Source: a virus
Length of the DNA stretch: 20,654 bases
Strand: one strand, 5' to 3'
Virus record (IMG/VR): IMGVR_UViG_3300033571_030427
Span: 1 to 20,654 of that record
Made by a program: the position numbers and the translations under genes. Below are positions 15,246 to 20,654 of the stretch, piece after piece. The notes beneath the pieces were generated by a model. It did no database searches and was not told where the DNA came from. It saw nothing but the letters and a program-made list of their open reading frames with translations. The stretch's first letter is position 1, and each line of letters starts with the position of its first letter.

Positions 15246-16024
15246 CTCAATCTCCGTTCAATGATGATGTCTTGATACACAACCCTACGGGAGAAGGTTG
15301 GTATGGACTTAACCATATTATCAATTTCTAAAACAGTCCACTCTTTTTTGTCATACAGCTTATGTTTAGTAAAAAGAAAAATTAATTGCTCTTTACTAAC
15401 ATCCCCGTACGCGACATAAGTGGTGAACTTAACTTTGTCGGTACCAGGAAATTGGAACTTACCGTTGACTATATTATTATTTAGTCGTTCGGTAGGGTAC
15501 ATTAATTCTGCTTTTTTCTGATTATACCCTATATTGTAAACGTTGAATACATAAAGATATAAAGGCTCTTTAGTTTCAAAAAAATACTCGATTGGCTCAC
15601 CAGAAAAATATCTTTGTTTTCCTCTTACTTCAACATCTAAAAGACGAGTCTTTTCAATTTCTACTACAATATTAACAACACACAAGTCATCTTTGGAGTG
15701 TATTTTTACTACAGACTCTTCAATAACTTTCTTAAGGGTGCCTGCTGTTTCAACGTCAAAGGATTTTTCAAAAGAACAGTCAACTTCATAATTTTTTTCT
15801 TTACAAGATGTTCTTTTAGTATAATCGTATTCAATTCCAGCATGACGCTCTAAAGCATTCTTTATTGCCAACCCGCGAGCAACCTCACAACTCTTGTCAC
15901 TACCACTACCAGACTCTACTGCATGGTTTGAGCTCTGTGACTGATGTATAGCGGCATAAAGCGTCACCGGGGTAAACAAAAGTACCGGTAAAAAATTTTT
16001 CACTTTATTAATATAATTTATCAT
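15242..16024 (-). CDS. Secreted DUF4384-like envelope protein
   Basis: About 260 aa from the ATG at 16024. The N-terminal MINYINKVKNFLPVLLFTPVTLYA looks like a signal peptide cleaved after Ala. Mature protein has several Cys (CEVARG, RTSCKEK, VDCSF, DLCVV) that could form disulfides. The C-terminal half (YFSGEPIEYFFETKEPLYLYVFNVYN, then ELMYPTE) resembles DUF4384, a domain of cell-surface proteins. A longer frame from a TTG at 16060 is unlikely because a perfect promoter occupies that stretch. With this promoter the transcript may start almost at the ATG. A GTG seven codons on (16003) is an alternative start. Function unknown; it is paired with the lipoprotein gene. Confidence 0.75.
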   Translation of the reverse strand: MINYINKVKNFLPVLLFTPVTLYAAIHQSQSSNHAVESGSGSDKSCEVARGLAIKNALERHAGIEYDYTKRTSCKEKNYEVDCSFEKSFDVETAGTLKKVIEESVVKIHSKDDLCVVNIVVEIEKTRLLDVEVRGKQRYFSGEPIEYFFETKEPLYLYVFNVYNIGYNQKKAELMYPTERLNNNIVNGKFQFPGTDKVKFTTYVAYGDVSKEQLIFLFTKHKLYDKKEWTVLEIDNMVKSIPTFSRRVVYQDIIIERRLR

Positions 16025-16031
16025 TGTATTA

Positions 16032-16060
16032 ATTATATCATAAAACTGTTTCAATGTCAA
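16032..16060 (-). promoter_or_regulatory. Consensus sigma70 promoter for the glycan/replication operon
   Basis: On the minus strand, TTGACA (16060-16055) and TATAAT (16037-16032) both match consensus at 6 of 6 positions, with the ideal 17-base spacer. It sits just after the stop of the oxygenase gene. The predicted transcription start (about 16026-16024) coincides with the ATG of the DUF4384-like gene. It is likely read by host RNA polymerase early in infection. Confidence 0.85.
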
Positions 16061-16074
16061 TAGTTACTTCTTAA

Positions 16075-16635
16075 TTATTTATTTAATTTGTAAAATATTG
16101 CTAGGGTAAATCGGTAACCTGGTGCAATGCGTGAAGGCCCTCTAATTGTATGTGGTATACTTCCATCAAAAAGAATAACTCTACCAGGCTTATATACAGA
16201 AGTAAATAATACCTCACTAAGATTTTCACTAAAAAATAATGTTTCACCAGCCCATTCTTCTTTCCATTGAGTGTTTACGTAGTAAAGAAGTGAAAGCCCG
16301 GGGTGGGTGTGTGCAAAATAAACATCTCCGGGTTGAGAAAGATTGAGGGTTACTCTACTGGGGGTTAAATTAGCTATCTTAAAAAGTAAATTAACATTGT
16401 TTATATTTTCAACAAATTTAAGGTGTTGAAACTCCTCTAGGCTGTAATTAGAATGTAGGTTACGAAATTCTGAGTAAGGTAACTCTTCAGTATCATTAAA
16501 CCCTATTTTAAATAAAGAGTTTTGAGCAGTTTTAACAACAGAGCTTCTCCAAGCCAAATCAAAGACATTATCAAAAACGTAAACTGTTTTTTCACGGTCT
16601 ACTTTTATTTCTTTATAGTCTTCATCCATGGTCAT
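16075..16635 (-). CDS. 2OG-Fe(II) oxygenase-like protein with HxH motif
   Basis: 186-aa cupin-like double-stranded beta-helix oxygenase. The metal site appears as YFAHTHPGLSLLYYVN, with His109 and His111 where many relatives have HxD. The distal His is in IPHTIRGPS (His162), and Arg175 in YRFTLAIFY may bind 2-oxoglutarate. WAGETLFF between them is typical of the family. The substrate is unknown; phages of this type carry several such genes. It lies directly after the CAU tRNA and before the strong promoter. The ATG at 16635 has only a weak ribosome site, and a second ATG two codons later is possible. Confidence 0.8.
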   Translation of the reverse strand: MTMDEDYKEIKVDREKTVYVFDNVFDLAWRSSVVKTAQNSLFKIGFNDTEELPYSEFRNLHSNYSLEEFQHLKFVENINNVNLLFKIANLTPSRVTLNLSQPGDVYFAHTHPGLSLLYYVNTQWKEEWAGETLFFSENLSEVLFTSVYKPGRVILFDGSIPHTIRGPSRIAPGYRFTLAIFYKLNK

Positions 16636-16681
16636 AGACCATTATCCATTCCATTGTTGCGATCCTCGTTGAGTTTTTATA

Positions 16682-16758
16682 TGGTGGGCCCGGAGGGACT
16701 TGAACCCCCGACCAAGCGATTATGAGTCGCCTACTCTAACCAACTGAGCTACAGGCCC
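16682..16758 (-). tRNA. tRNA with CAU anticodon, probably tRNA-Ile2 (lysidine type)
   Basis: Full cloverleaf of 77 bases including an encoded CCA. The acceptor stem is GGGCCTG/CGGGCCC with one G-T wobble, the anticodon loop is CTCATAA, and the anticodon stem resembles that of E. coli ileX. C4-G69 and C5-G68, known recognition pairs for the lysidine enzyme TilS, are present, so Ile2 reading AUA is favoured over elongator Met. It begins 6 bases after the DUF932 stop and is co-transcribed with it. Confidence 0.92.
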
Positions 16759-16764
16759 TGTTGC

Positions 16765-17751
16765 TTAAGCAGCCTCAGCGTATTGAACTGCTAGGTTTAG
16801 AGCTTTTTCTTTACGAGTACGATTAATACCATACCAGGCTGAGGTTAACCGGGAGTCACGAGACCGGCCCAGTTTATGGTCAGTTAAATAAGTTACTGTA
16901 TTAAAAGCCTGCCACCAACTACCACGAGCAAATTCTGCACCCGGTTGCGTATGAAGAATAGCCATCGCCTCTTCTGCTTGACGTGATATTGGTTCGTTTT
17001 TAGGAGACCAAACTTTTGTCTCATCTTTGCTAAGGGTAGGAAAGACTCTATTAAAGTATTCTGTAATAGTTTCTTTTGTAAATTTTTTCTTACCAAGGAA
17101 ACTAGCTTGCTCTTTGTAACCCTTCAGCTGATCTTTTGCAATGCCAAGTGTTTCTTTTACCATCTCTGCATCAAATACAGAACGGTGATTAATCTTTACT
17201 GCGTGCTTGGAGGCTGAAGAACCCTTTGATTCAAGAGCAAACGTTAGTGTATTGTTACAAACAACGCGTATAGGGGTAAAGCGGACGTCGATAGAACGAC
17301 CGAACTCATGTGGATTAGAGAATAAAAGGTAGCCTTCAACTTTGTCACCTCCGAAAAGAGTAAAACTGTCTTTAATTTTAGCCATCGCCCATACCATTTT
17401 GCCTTCGCGTAAGGAACCGGCGGTATGCATCTCCATGTCCCCAGCAATCACAAAGTCATTAAAAAACTCAAATGCTTCAATGTTCTGAACTGGATGCCAT
17501 TGATTGGAAACTATGGTAAGCAGTTTATCATCTGTTGAACGTACTAATGCTTGTGATCTAGTTTGAACCGGGCCGTCATCTGTTTCATAAAAGAGGGGCT
17601 TTTTTTCAACCTCCCAGTCAAGGTTAGCGGCCTTAAGCATTTGCTCAGGTGAAAGATCAGCCGGTACACGCTTACCTAAACCATGCCAAGGAACTTCTCC
17701 AACATAAGCCATATGGGCTTGTCCGTCAACAATTTCTAATTCGTGAGCCAT
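16765..17751 (-). CDS. DUF932 phage/plasmid protein
   Basis: 328-aa protein of the DUF932 (TIGR03299) phage/plasmid family. It opens AHELEIVDGQAHMAYVGEVPWHGLGKRV, a family hallmark, followed by the LFGGDKVEGYLLFSNPHEFG and RFTPIRVVCNNTL segments and a C-terminal GSWWQAFNTVTYLTDHKLG. Length is normal and the frame is intact. No enzymatic activity is known to me. AAGGAG lies 6 bases before the ATG. A sigma70-like promoter lies just upstream and a tRNA just downstream, so this gene leads a short transcription unit. Confidence 0.92.
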   Translation of the reverse strand: MAHELEIVDGQAHMAYVGEVPWHGLGKRVPADLSPEQMLKAANLDWEVEKKPLFYETDDGPVQTRSQALVRSTDDKLLTIVSNQWHPVQNIEAFEFFNDFVIAGDMEMHTAGSLREGKMVWAMAKIKDSFTLFGGDKVEGYLLFSNPHEFGRSIDVRFTPIRVVCNNTLTFALESKGSSASKHAVKINHRSVFDAEMVKETLGIAKDQLKGYKEQASFLGKKKFTKETITEYFNRVFPTLSKDETKVWSPKNEPISRQAEEAMAILHTQPGAEFARGSWWQAFNTVTYLTDHKLGRSRDSRLTSAWYGINRTRKEKALNLAVQYAEAA

Positions 17752-17781
17752 TTACATCTCCTTTTCAAGTATTGTATATTC

Positions 17782-17810
17782 ATTATATAGCGGTTGCCCG
17801 AGGAAATCAA
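17782..17810 (-). promoter_or_regulatory. Sigma70-like promoter before DUF932
   Basis: TTGATT (17810-17805, 4 of 6 consensus) and TATAAT (17787-17782, 6 of 6) with a 17-base spacer, in the 65-base gap between the MazG-like gene and DUF932. It would drive DUF932, the CAU tRNA and the oxygenase at 16075-16635. Confidence 0.7.
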
Positions 17811-17816
17811 CTGTTA

Positions 17817-18107
17817 CTATACCCTCATGTGCATTATCGGTCCCGGGCTGTTGTAAATGTTACTATATTTTTTAAGTCTTTCTTCCTTTTTATTAATACG
17901 TTTATCTACTTCTTCTTTATTGGAGCTAATAATTTTATACTCGTAACAAAGGTTAATCATACAAAGTACATCGGCAATTTCTTGCTCCAACTGCTCTTGA
18001 TTATTTGCCATACCGAAACGTTTTACTTTACTAACTGCCTGAATAACTTCGGCACACTCCTCTTGCAATATGAGAAGTATTTCGTCCCGTTTACTTAGTT
18101 GGTTCAT
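17817..18107 (-). CDS. mazG: MazG-like nucleotide pyrophosphohydrolase
   Basis: 96-aa all-alpha NTP pyrophosphatase-like protein. The metal-binding EExxE is EECAE (16-20) and the second half, ExxD, is EIAD (43-46). This is the single-domain MazG form, shorter than the E. coli protein. Phage MazG proteins are thought to trim nucleotides or alarmones; which substrate is used here is unknown. The start ATG overlaps the end of the upstream oxygenase gene by 17 bases, with GGAG 9 bases before it. Confidence 0.88.
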   Translation of the reverse strand: MNQLSKRDEILLILQEECAEVIQAVSKVKRFGMANNQEQLEQEIADVLCMINLCYEYKIISSNKEEVDKRINKKEERLKKYSNIYNSPGPIMHMRV

Positions 18108-18690
18108 TTGTAGGCTCCGATTCTAAAAAAACATACCACCCGGTTGTAATATACTTTACTTCTTTTGGTGCTGGTGCCCCCCTATGGGTATGGGTCCATA
18201 TTGATGGCCATATAATAGTAAGGCCTTTTTCAGGTTTTATTTTAGTATTTTGATAAAAAAATTCTGTCTCTCCCCCTTCTTTTACAGTATTAAGATACGT
18301 TAAAAAAACTAGATGTCTTTTATCTTGATTGTTTGTAGTAGCTGGCCACCCAGCATTTTCACAGTGCCAATTGGAGTAGAATTTGCCGGGAGAATATTTT
18401 TGTATATTAATATCACTGTCAGGAGCATAGTAGTATACGTTGTCAACATAGCCGTAAATTTTTTTATATTCTTTAAGCACCTTATCTACAATTAGTAAAT
18501 ACTCTGTGTAAAGACCGGCGTCCATGTTTAAAAGATTTGCGACCGTATATCCTCTATGATTACCCGTTTCATCCATTCTAACAAAATCTTTATCACTATT
18601 AAAAACACTAATAATTTGATCCCATAGAGGGGTATCAAAGTACCATCCTGCAATGAAGTTATTAGAGGTATTTACTAGATGGGGCTTCAT
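18091..18690 (-). CDS. 2OG-Fe(II) oxygenase, prolyl-hydroxylase-like
   Basis: 199-aa oxygenase from the ATG at 18690. The metal site reads NWHCENAG (His109 and Glu111, an HxE form of HxD), followed by LVFLTYLN and GGETEFF. A distal His lies in WTHTHRGAP (His167 or His169), with a downstream Lys in KYITTGWYVF that could bind 2-oxoglutarate. This start gives a TAATG overlap with the membrane-protein gene. A start 16 codons earlier (18738) is possible but poorly supported. Substrate unknown. Confidence 0.87.
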   Translation of the reverse strand: MKPHLVNTSNNFIAGWYFDTPLWDQIISVFNSDKDFVRMDETGNHRGYTVANLLNMDAGLYTEYLLIVDKVLKEYKKIYGYVDNVYYYAPDSDINIQKYSPGKFYSNWHCENAGWPATTNNQDKRHLVFLTYLNTVKEGGETEFFYQNTKIKPEKGLTIIWPSIWTHTHRGAPAPKEVKYITTGWYVFLESEPTNEPTK

Positions 18691-19043
18691 TACTTTACTA
18701 AATGCTGGGCTAATACCATACAACTTATCCAGGCCCATATTGTATTAAATCCTACAAGGGTAGGCAATAGCTTTATATTAGAAGCCCATATTAATAACAG
18801 GCTTGTAAACAGTGTAAAAGTAAATAACCACCAAATCTGTATTCCAAATATTAAACCTGGAATAATAATTACTGCTTTTGTTGCCCATGATAAAAACTCT
18901 ACTGTATTATAGTTTGTCCAATACTCTTTAGTAAACCATAGCTTATAACAGTCTTTAATATTTTTTAACCCTGTATGATGGTAAACTAAAAGTAAGAGAA
19001 TAAAAGCAGCTAAATTAGCTATTAAGATTTGTAATGTGGTCAT
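18690..19043 (-). CDS. Small multi-pass membrane protein, 117 aa
   Basis: Hydrophobic protein with about four predicted membrane segments: LIANLAAFILLLLVYH near the N-terminus, AVIIIPGLIFGIQIWWLF, LFTSLLLIWASNI and FNTIWAWISCMVLAQ. No motif identifies it. It lies in a run of small genes with the 116-aa, 53-aa and 59-aa proteins. Function unknown. A holin-type role is possible but unsupported. Confidence 0.75.
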   Translation of the reverse strand: MTTLQILIANLAAFILLLLVYHHTGLKNIKDCYKLWFTKEYWTNYNTVEFLSWATKAVIIIPGLIFGIQIWWLFTFTLFTSLLLIWASNIKLLPTLVGFNTIWAWISCMVLAQHLVK

Positions 19044-19065
19044 AATTAACTTTTAATATTATAAC

Positions 19066-19416
19066 TTATCGCTTTGGAGGAGGTTTAGGTAATTGGGGAA
19101 GTGATTTCCAGTATTCCATCCATTTACGTGTTTCTTCTAATTCTTTTTCAATTGCTAATTCACGATGATGAATATCTAGAACATCTTTTTTTATTTGTCC
19201 TATATTTTCATTTGTCTTATCAAATCTTTGATCTATATAATTTAAACGTTGATCCATTATGGAAAGCCGGTCTTTGAAGTAATCCACATCTTGACCACGG
19301 CTAACTAAAAACCCGTAAAGAGTAACTAAGGTAAAGAAAAAAACTACAAACAGGGTTAAAATAACCTGGCCGCGCTCCTCTGGGGGAAGATCTTTCCAGA
19401 TTTTAAATGGATTCAT
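19066..19416 (-). CDS. Single-span membrane protein with coiled coil, 116 aa
   Basis: One membrane segment lies near residues 17-39 (QVILTLFVVFFFTLVTLYGFLV). A long charged helical region (about 45-105) follows, with heptad-like spacing (RLSIMDQRLNYIDQRFDKTNENI), and then a proline-rich tail ending LPKPPPKR. This topology recalls inner-membrane spanin components but is not specific, and no partner lipoprotein with a lipobox is next to it. It overlaps the 53-aa gene by ATGA. Confidence 0.78.
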   Translation of the reverse strand: MNPFKIWKDLPPEERGQVILTLFVVFFFTLVTLYGFLVSRGQDVDYFKDRLSIMDQRLNYIDQRFDKTNENIGQIKKDVLDIHHRELAIEKELEETRKWMEYWKSLPQLPKPPPKR

Positions 19417-19574
19417 GCTCTAGGTCTTTGCTCACACCATACCAATGCTTTAGACTCACTTTGTTTAAAGGCATTTTGATACATACGTACCTTGTCTTGA
19501 CATAGACTATTATTAGTAAAGCTATCTACGTCAATAGCGTAACCATTCATAAAAAGAACAAATATATAAATCAT
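19413..19574 (-). CDS. Small secreted-like protein, 53 aa, two cysteines
   Basis: Found by hand. It begins MIYIFVLFMNGYAIDVDSF; the first 13 residues look like a very short signal peptide or membrane anchor ending at Ala. The remainder holds two Cys (in SLCQDK and LVWCEQ) that could form a disulfide. AAGGA lies about 7 bases before the ATG. Its ends overlap both neighbours by ATGA, which strongly supports it as a real gene. Function unknown. Confidence 0.75.
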   Translation of the reverse strand: MIYIFVLFMNGYAIDVDSFTNNSLCQDKVRMYQNAFKQSESKALVWCEQRPRA

Positions 19575-19750
19575 TTTTTTTCCTTTTCTTTTTCTAAAGC
19601 TGAAAGTACACAGTCTTCGGTAGAGAGAATGTCTTGGTAGTCGTTTTGATAGGCCTGTGGGTTGGGTAAATCGCTATAGTAATCCCATTTTTCTGAAAGC
19701 TTTTGGTAATCAGTTGGTTGTTGTTTTAATTCTTTTCTTGCTTTTTTCAT
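19571..19750 (-). CDS. Small hydrophilic protein, 59 aa
   Basis: Found by hand. It begins MKKARKELKQQPTDYQKLSE, is rich in Lys, Gln and Tyr, and ends in a charged LEKEKEKK tail. No membrane segment or motif was found. The ribosome site is weak, but the stop overlaps the 53-aa gene start by ATGA, and the gene begins 24 bases after tRNA-Arg. Its 3' end contains the Shine-Dalgarno of the 53-aa gene. Function unknown. Confidence 0.65.
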   Translation of the reverse strand: MKKARKELKQQPTDYQKLSEKWDYYSDLPNPQAYQNDYQDILSTEDCVLSALEKEKEKK

Positions 19751-19774
19751 TACTTAGTCTTTTAGTTTTAAAAT

Positions 19775-19851
19775 TGGCCTGCCCTAGAGGACTCGAACCT
19801 CTGGCCTACGGCTTAGAAGGCCGTTGCTCTATCCAGCTGAGCTAAGGGCAG
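19775..19851 (-). tRNA. tRNA-Arg, anticodon UCU
   Basis: 77-base cloverleaf with encoded CCA. The acceptor stem CTGCCCT/AGGGCAG is fully paired, the anticodon stem is ACGGC/GCCGT, the loop CTTCTAA gives anticodon UCU, and the T arm AGAGG/CCTCT is fully paired. It reads AGA and AGG, codons favoured in AT-rich phage genes. It lies 24 bases after an oxygenase gene in the same direction. Confidence 0.95.
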
Positions 19852-19875
19852 AATTAATCTTCCACCATATACTGT

Positions 19876-20442
19876 TTACCACGCCCATGACACCCATGAG
19901 TGACGACGCCCTTTAGTAACGGTAGTAACCTCATGGGGAAAGAGAAAGATGGAGGGAAATATAATAATGTCTCCAGTTTCTAGTTCAAATTTTCTTTCAG
20001 AAACAAAAAATTCACCGCCTTCATAATCATCATTTAGCACCCCCACCATAGATAGTACCGGGATGCCGGTTTTTTCACCGTCAAACAGTGAATGAATGTG
20101 GTCGATATGAGTTCTAATGCGGGTACCCTCAGTATAACAATTTAATCGGGGGAGGGAGTAGTCATTAAGTGGGGCCAGGCCATTTACATTAAACATTCCC
20201 AGGTAAAAATTCATGCAATCTTCAATAGCTGTAATAAATTTATCAATAAATGGGTTAATATCGTTAAAAACCAAGAATTCTTTCCCCTCCTGAGTAACGT
20301 CCCCATAGTAATTGCTCCATTTATGGGTGGTCCATCCCCCAGGCATTAGACTTTCGGTATAACTTACCACCGAGTGACAGTCTTCTTTGGAAATTCCTTC
20401 TTTACATACATGGACATAATTAAAAATATCGTTTTTTTGCAT
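19876..20442 (-). CDS. 2OG-Fe(II) oxygenase, prolyl-4-hydroxylase-like
   Basis: 188-aa oxygenase with a complete iron site: His112 and Asp114 in RTHIDHIHS, distal His170 in LFPHEVTTV, and Arg179/Arg180 in KGRRHSWVSWAW, one of which could bind the 2-oxoglutarate carboxylate. GVLNDDYEGGEFFV between them is typical of the P4H group. GAGG lies 8 bases before the ATG at 20442. Substrate unknown; protein residues or small molecules are both possible. It follows another oxygenase-like gene, whose stop lies 10 bases before its start. Confidence 0.93.
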   Translation of the reverse strand: MQKNDIFNYVHVCKEGISKEDCHSVVSYTESLMPGGWTTHKWSNYYGDVTQEGKEFLVFNDINPFIDKFITAIEDCMNFYLGMFNVNGLAPLNDYSLPRLNCYTEGTRIRTHIDHIHSLFDGEKTGIPVLSMVGVLNDDYEGGEFFVSERKFELETGDIIIFPSIFLFPHEVTTVTKGRRHSWVSWAW

Positions 20443-20452
20443 AATTTATCCT

Positions 20453-20654
20453 CTACAACGCCTGACTTACACGGTGAAGGGGTGATGGTTGGGTTGTTTT
20501 TACATATTTAAAAAAGGATACCAGGGTTAGGCGCTTGTTTTCCCCCGTCCAGGGTGACGAGCCATGGAGGAGTTGGGAATCAAACACCACCAACCGATTA
20601 AATTTACTATGGACCACCATCGTTTCTTCAAATTTTTGGTTGTTGGCCAGTTTA
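20453..20654 (-). CDS. Oxygenase-like protein (DUF6445 type), 3' part only
   Basis: Open frame entering from the right edge, 66 residues visible. The core FNRLVVFDSQLLHGSSPW followed by NKRLTLVSFFKYV matches the C-terminal part of a DUF6445/2OG-like family seen in marine phages: a strand with a distal His, then an Arg-containing strand. The gene's start and first metal ligands lie outside the window, so activity cannot be judged. It ends 10 bases before the next oxygenase gene. Confidence 0.7.
   Translation of the reverse strand, partial: KLANNQKFEETMVVHSKFNRLVVFDSQLLHGSSPWTGENKRLTLVSFFKYVKTTQPSPLHRVSQAL

Noticed and set aside
16025-16060. TTG start at 16060 for the DUF4384-like gene
   Set aside because: The first codons coincide with the -35 and spacer of the consensus promoter, and the added residues spoil the signal peptide.
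17649-18098. Plus-strand open frame of 149 codons
   Set aside because: It is antisense to the DUF932 and MazG-like genes and crosses the promoter between them; its protein is rich in Phe, as expected for the reverse of Lys-rich genes.

Overview
This window looks like part of the genome of a T4-like marine myovirus, of the cyanophage or pelagiphage type. All genes lie on the minus strand, DNA is AT-rich, and genes are packed with ATGA or TAATG overlaps. The T4 replication block is present in T4 order (45 sliding clamp, 44 and 62 clamp loader, regA), together with an Hsp20, phage-encoded tRNAs, several 2-oxoglutarate/Fe(II) oxygenases, a MazG-like protein and a DUF932 protein. The host cannot be named from this sequence; no photosynthesis gene is in view.

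Layout, right to left, which is the direction of transcription. (1) 20654-17817: the tail of an oxygenase-like protein, a 2OG oxygenase, tRNA-Arg(UCU), four small genes (two of them under 60 codons, two encoding membrane proteins), a second 2OG oxygenase and a MazG-like gene. (2) 17810-16075: a sigma70-like promoter, the DUF932 gene, a CAU tRNA that looks like tRNA-Ile2, and a third 2OG oxygenase. (3) 16060-1289: a perfect-consensus sigma70 promoter followed by a run of 18 genes with almost no gaps. It starts with a secreted DUF4384-type protein and an LPP20-like lipoprotein. It continues with a sugar and glycan block: an E1-type 3-dehydrase, two SDR enzymes, five glycosyltransferases, a class I aminotransferase, an FkbM methyltransferase and a ThDP enzyme split into two genes. 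It ends with 45-44-(membrane protein)-62-regA. (4) 1218-374: a hairpin terminator overlapping a T4-type late promoter, then a 79-aa gene and hsp20. (5) 278-1: a 66-aa hypothetical and the start of a conserved small protein cut by the window edge.

The most interesting reading is metabolic. The aminotransferase-fold protein at 13379-14668 has the active-site His and the Cys pattern of CDP-4-keto-6-deoxyglucose-3-dehydrase (E1/RfbH). The split ThDP protein resembles acetolactate synthase and so also YerE, which adds a two-carbon branch to the E1/E3 product in yersiniose biosynthesis. With an SDR reductase candidate and several transferases, the window may encode part of a branched 3,6-dideoxysugar pathway that alters the host surface or phage glycans. 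The cytidylyltransferase, the 4,6-dehydratase and the E3 reductase are not in the window. This pathway is inferred from families and context and is not proven.
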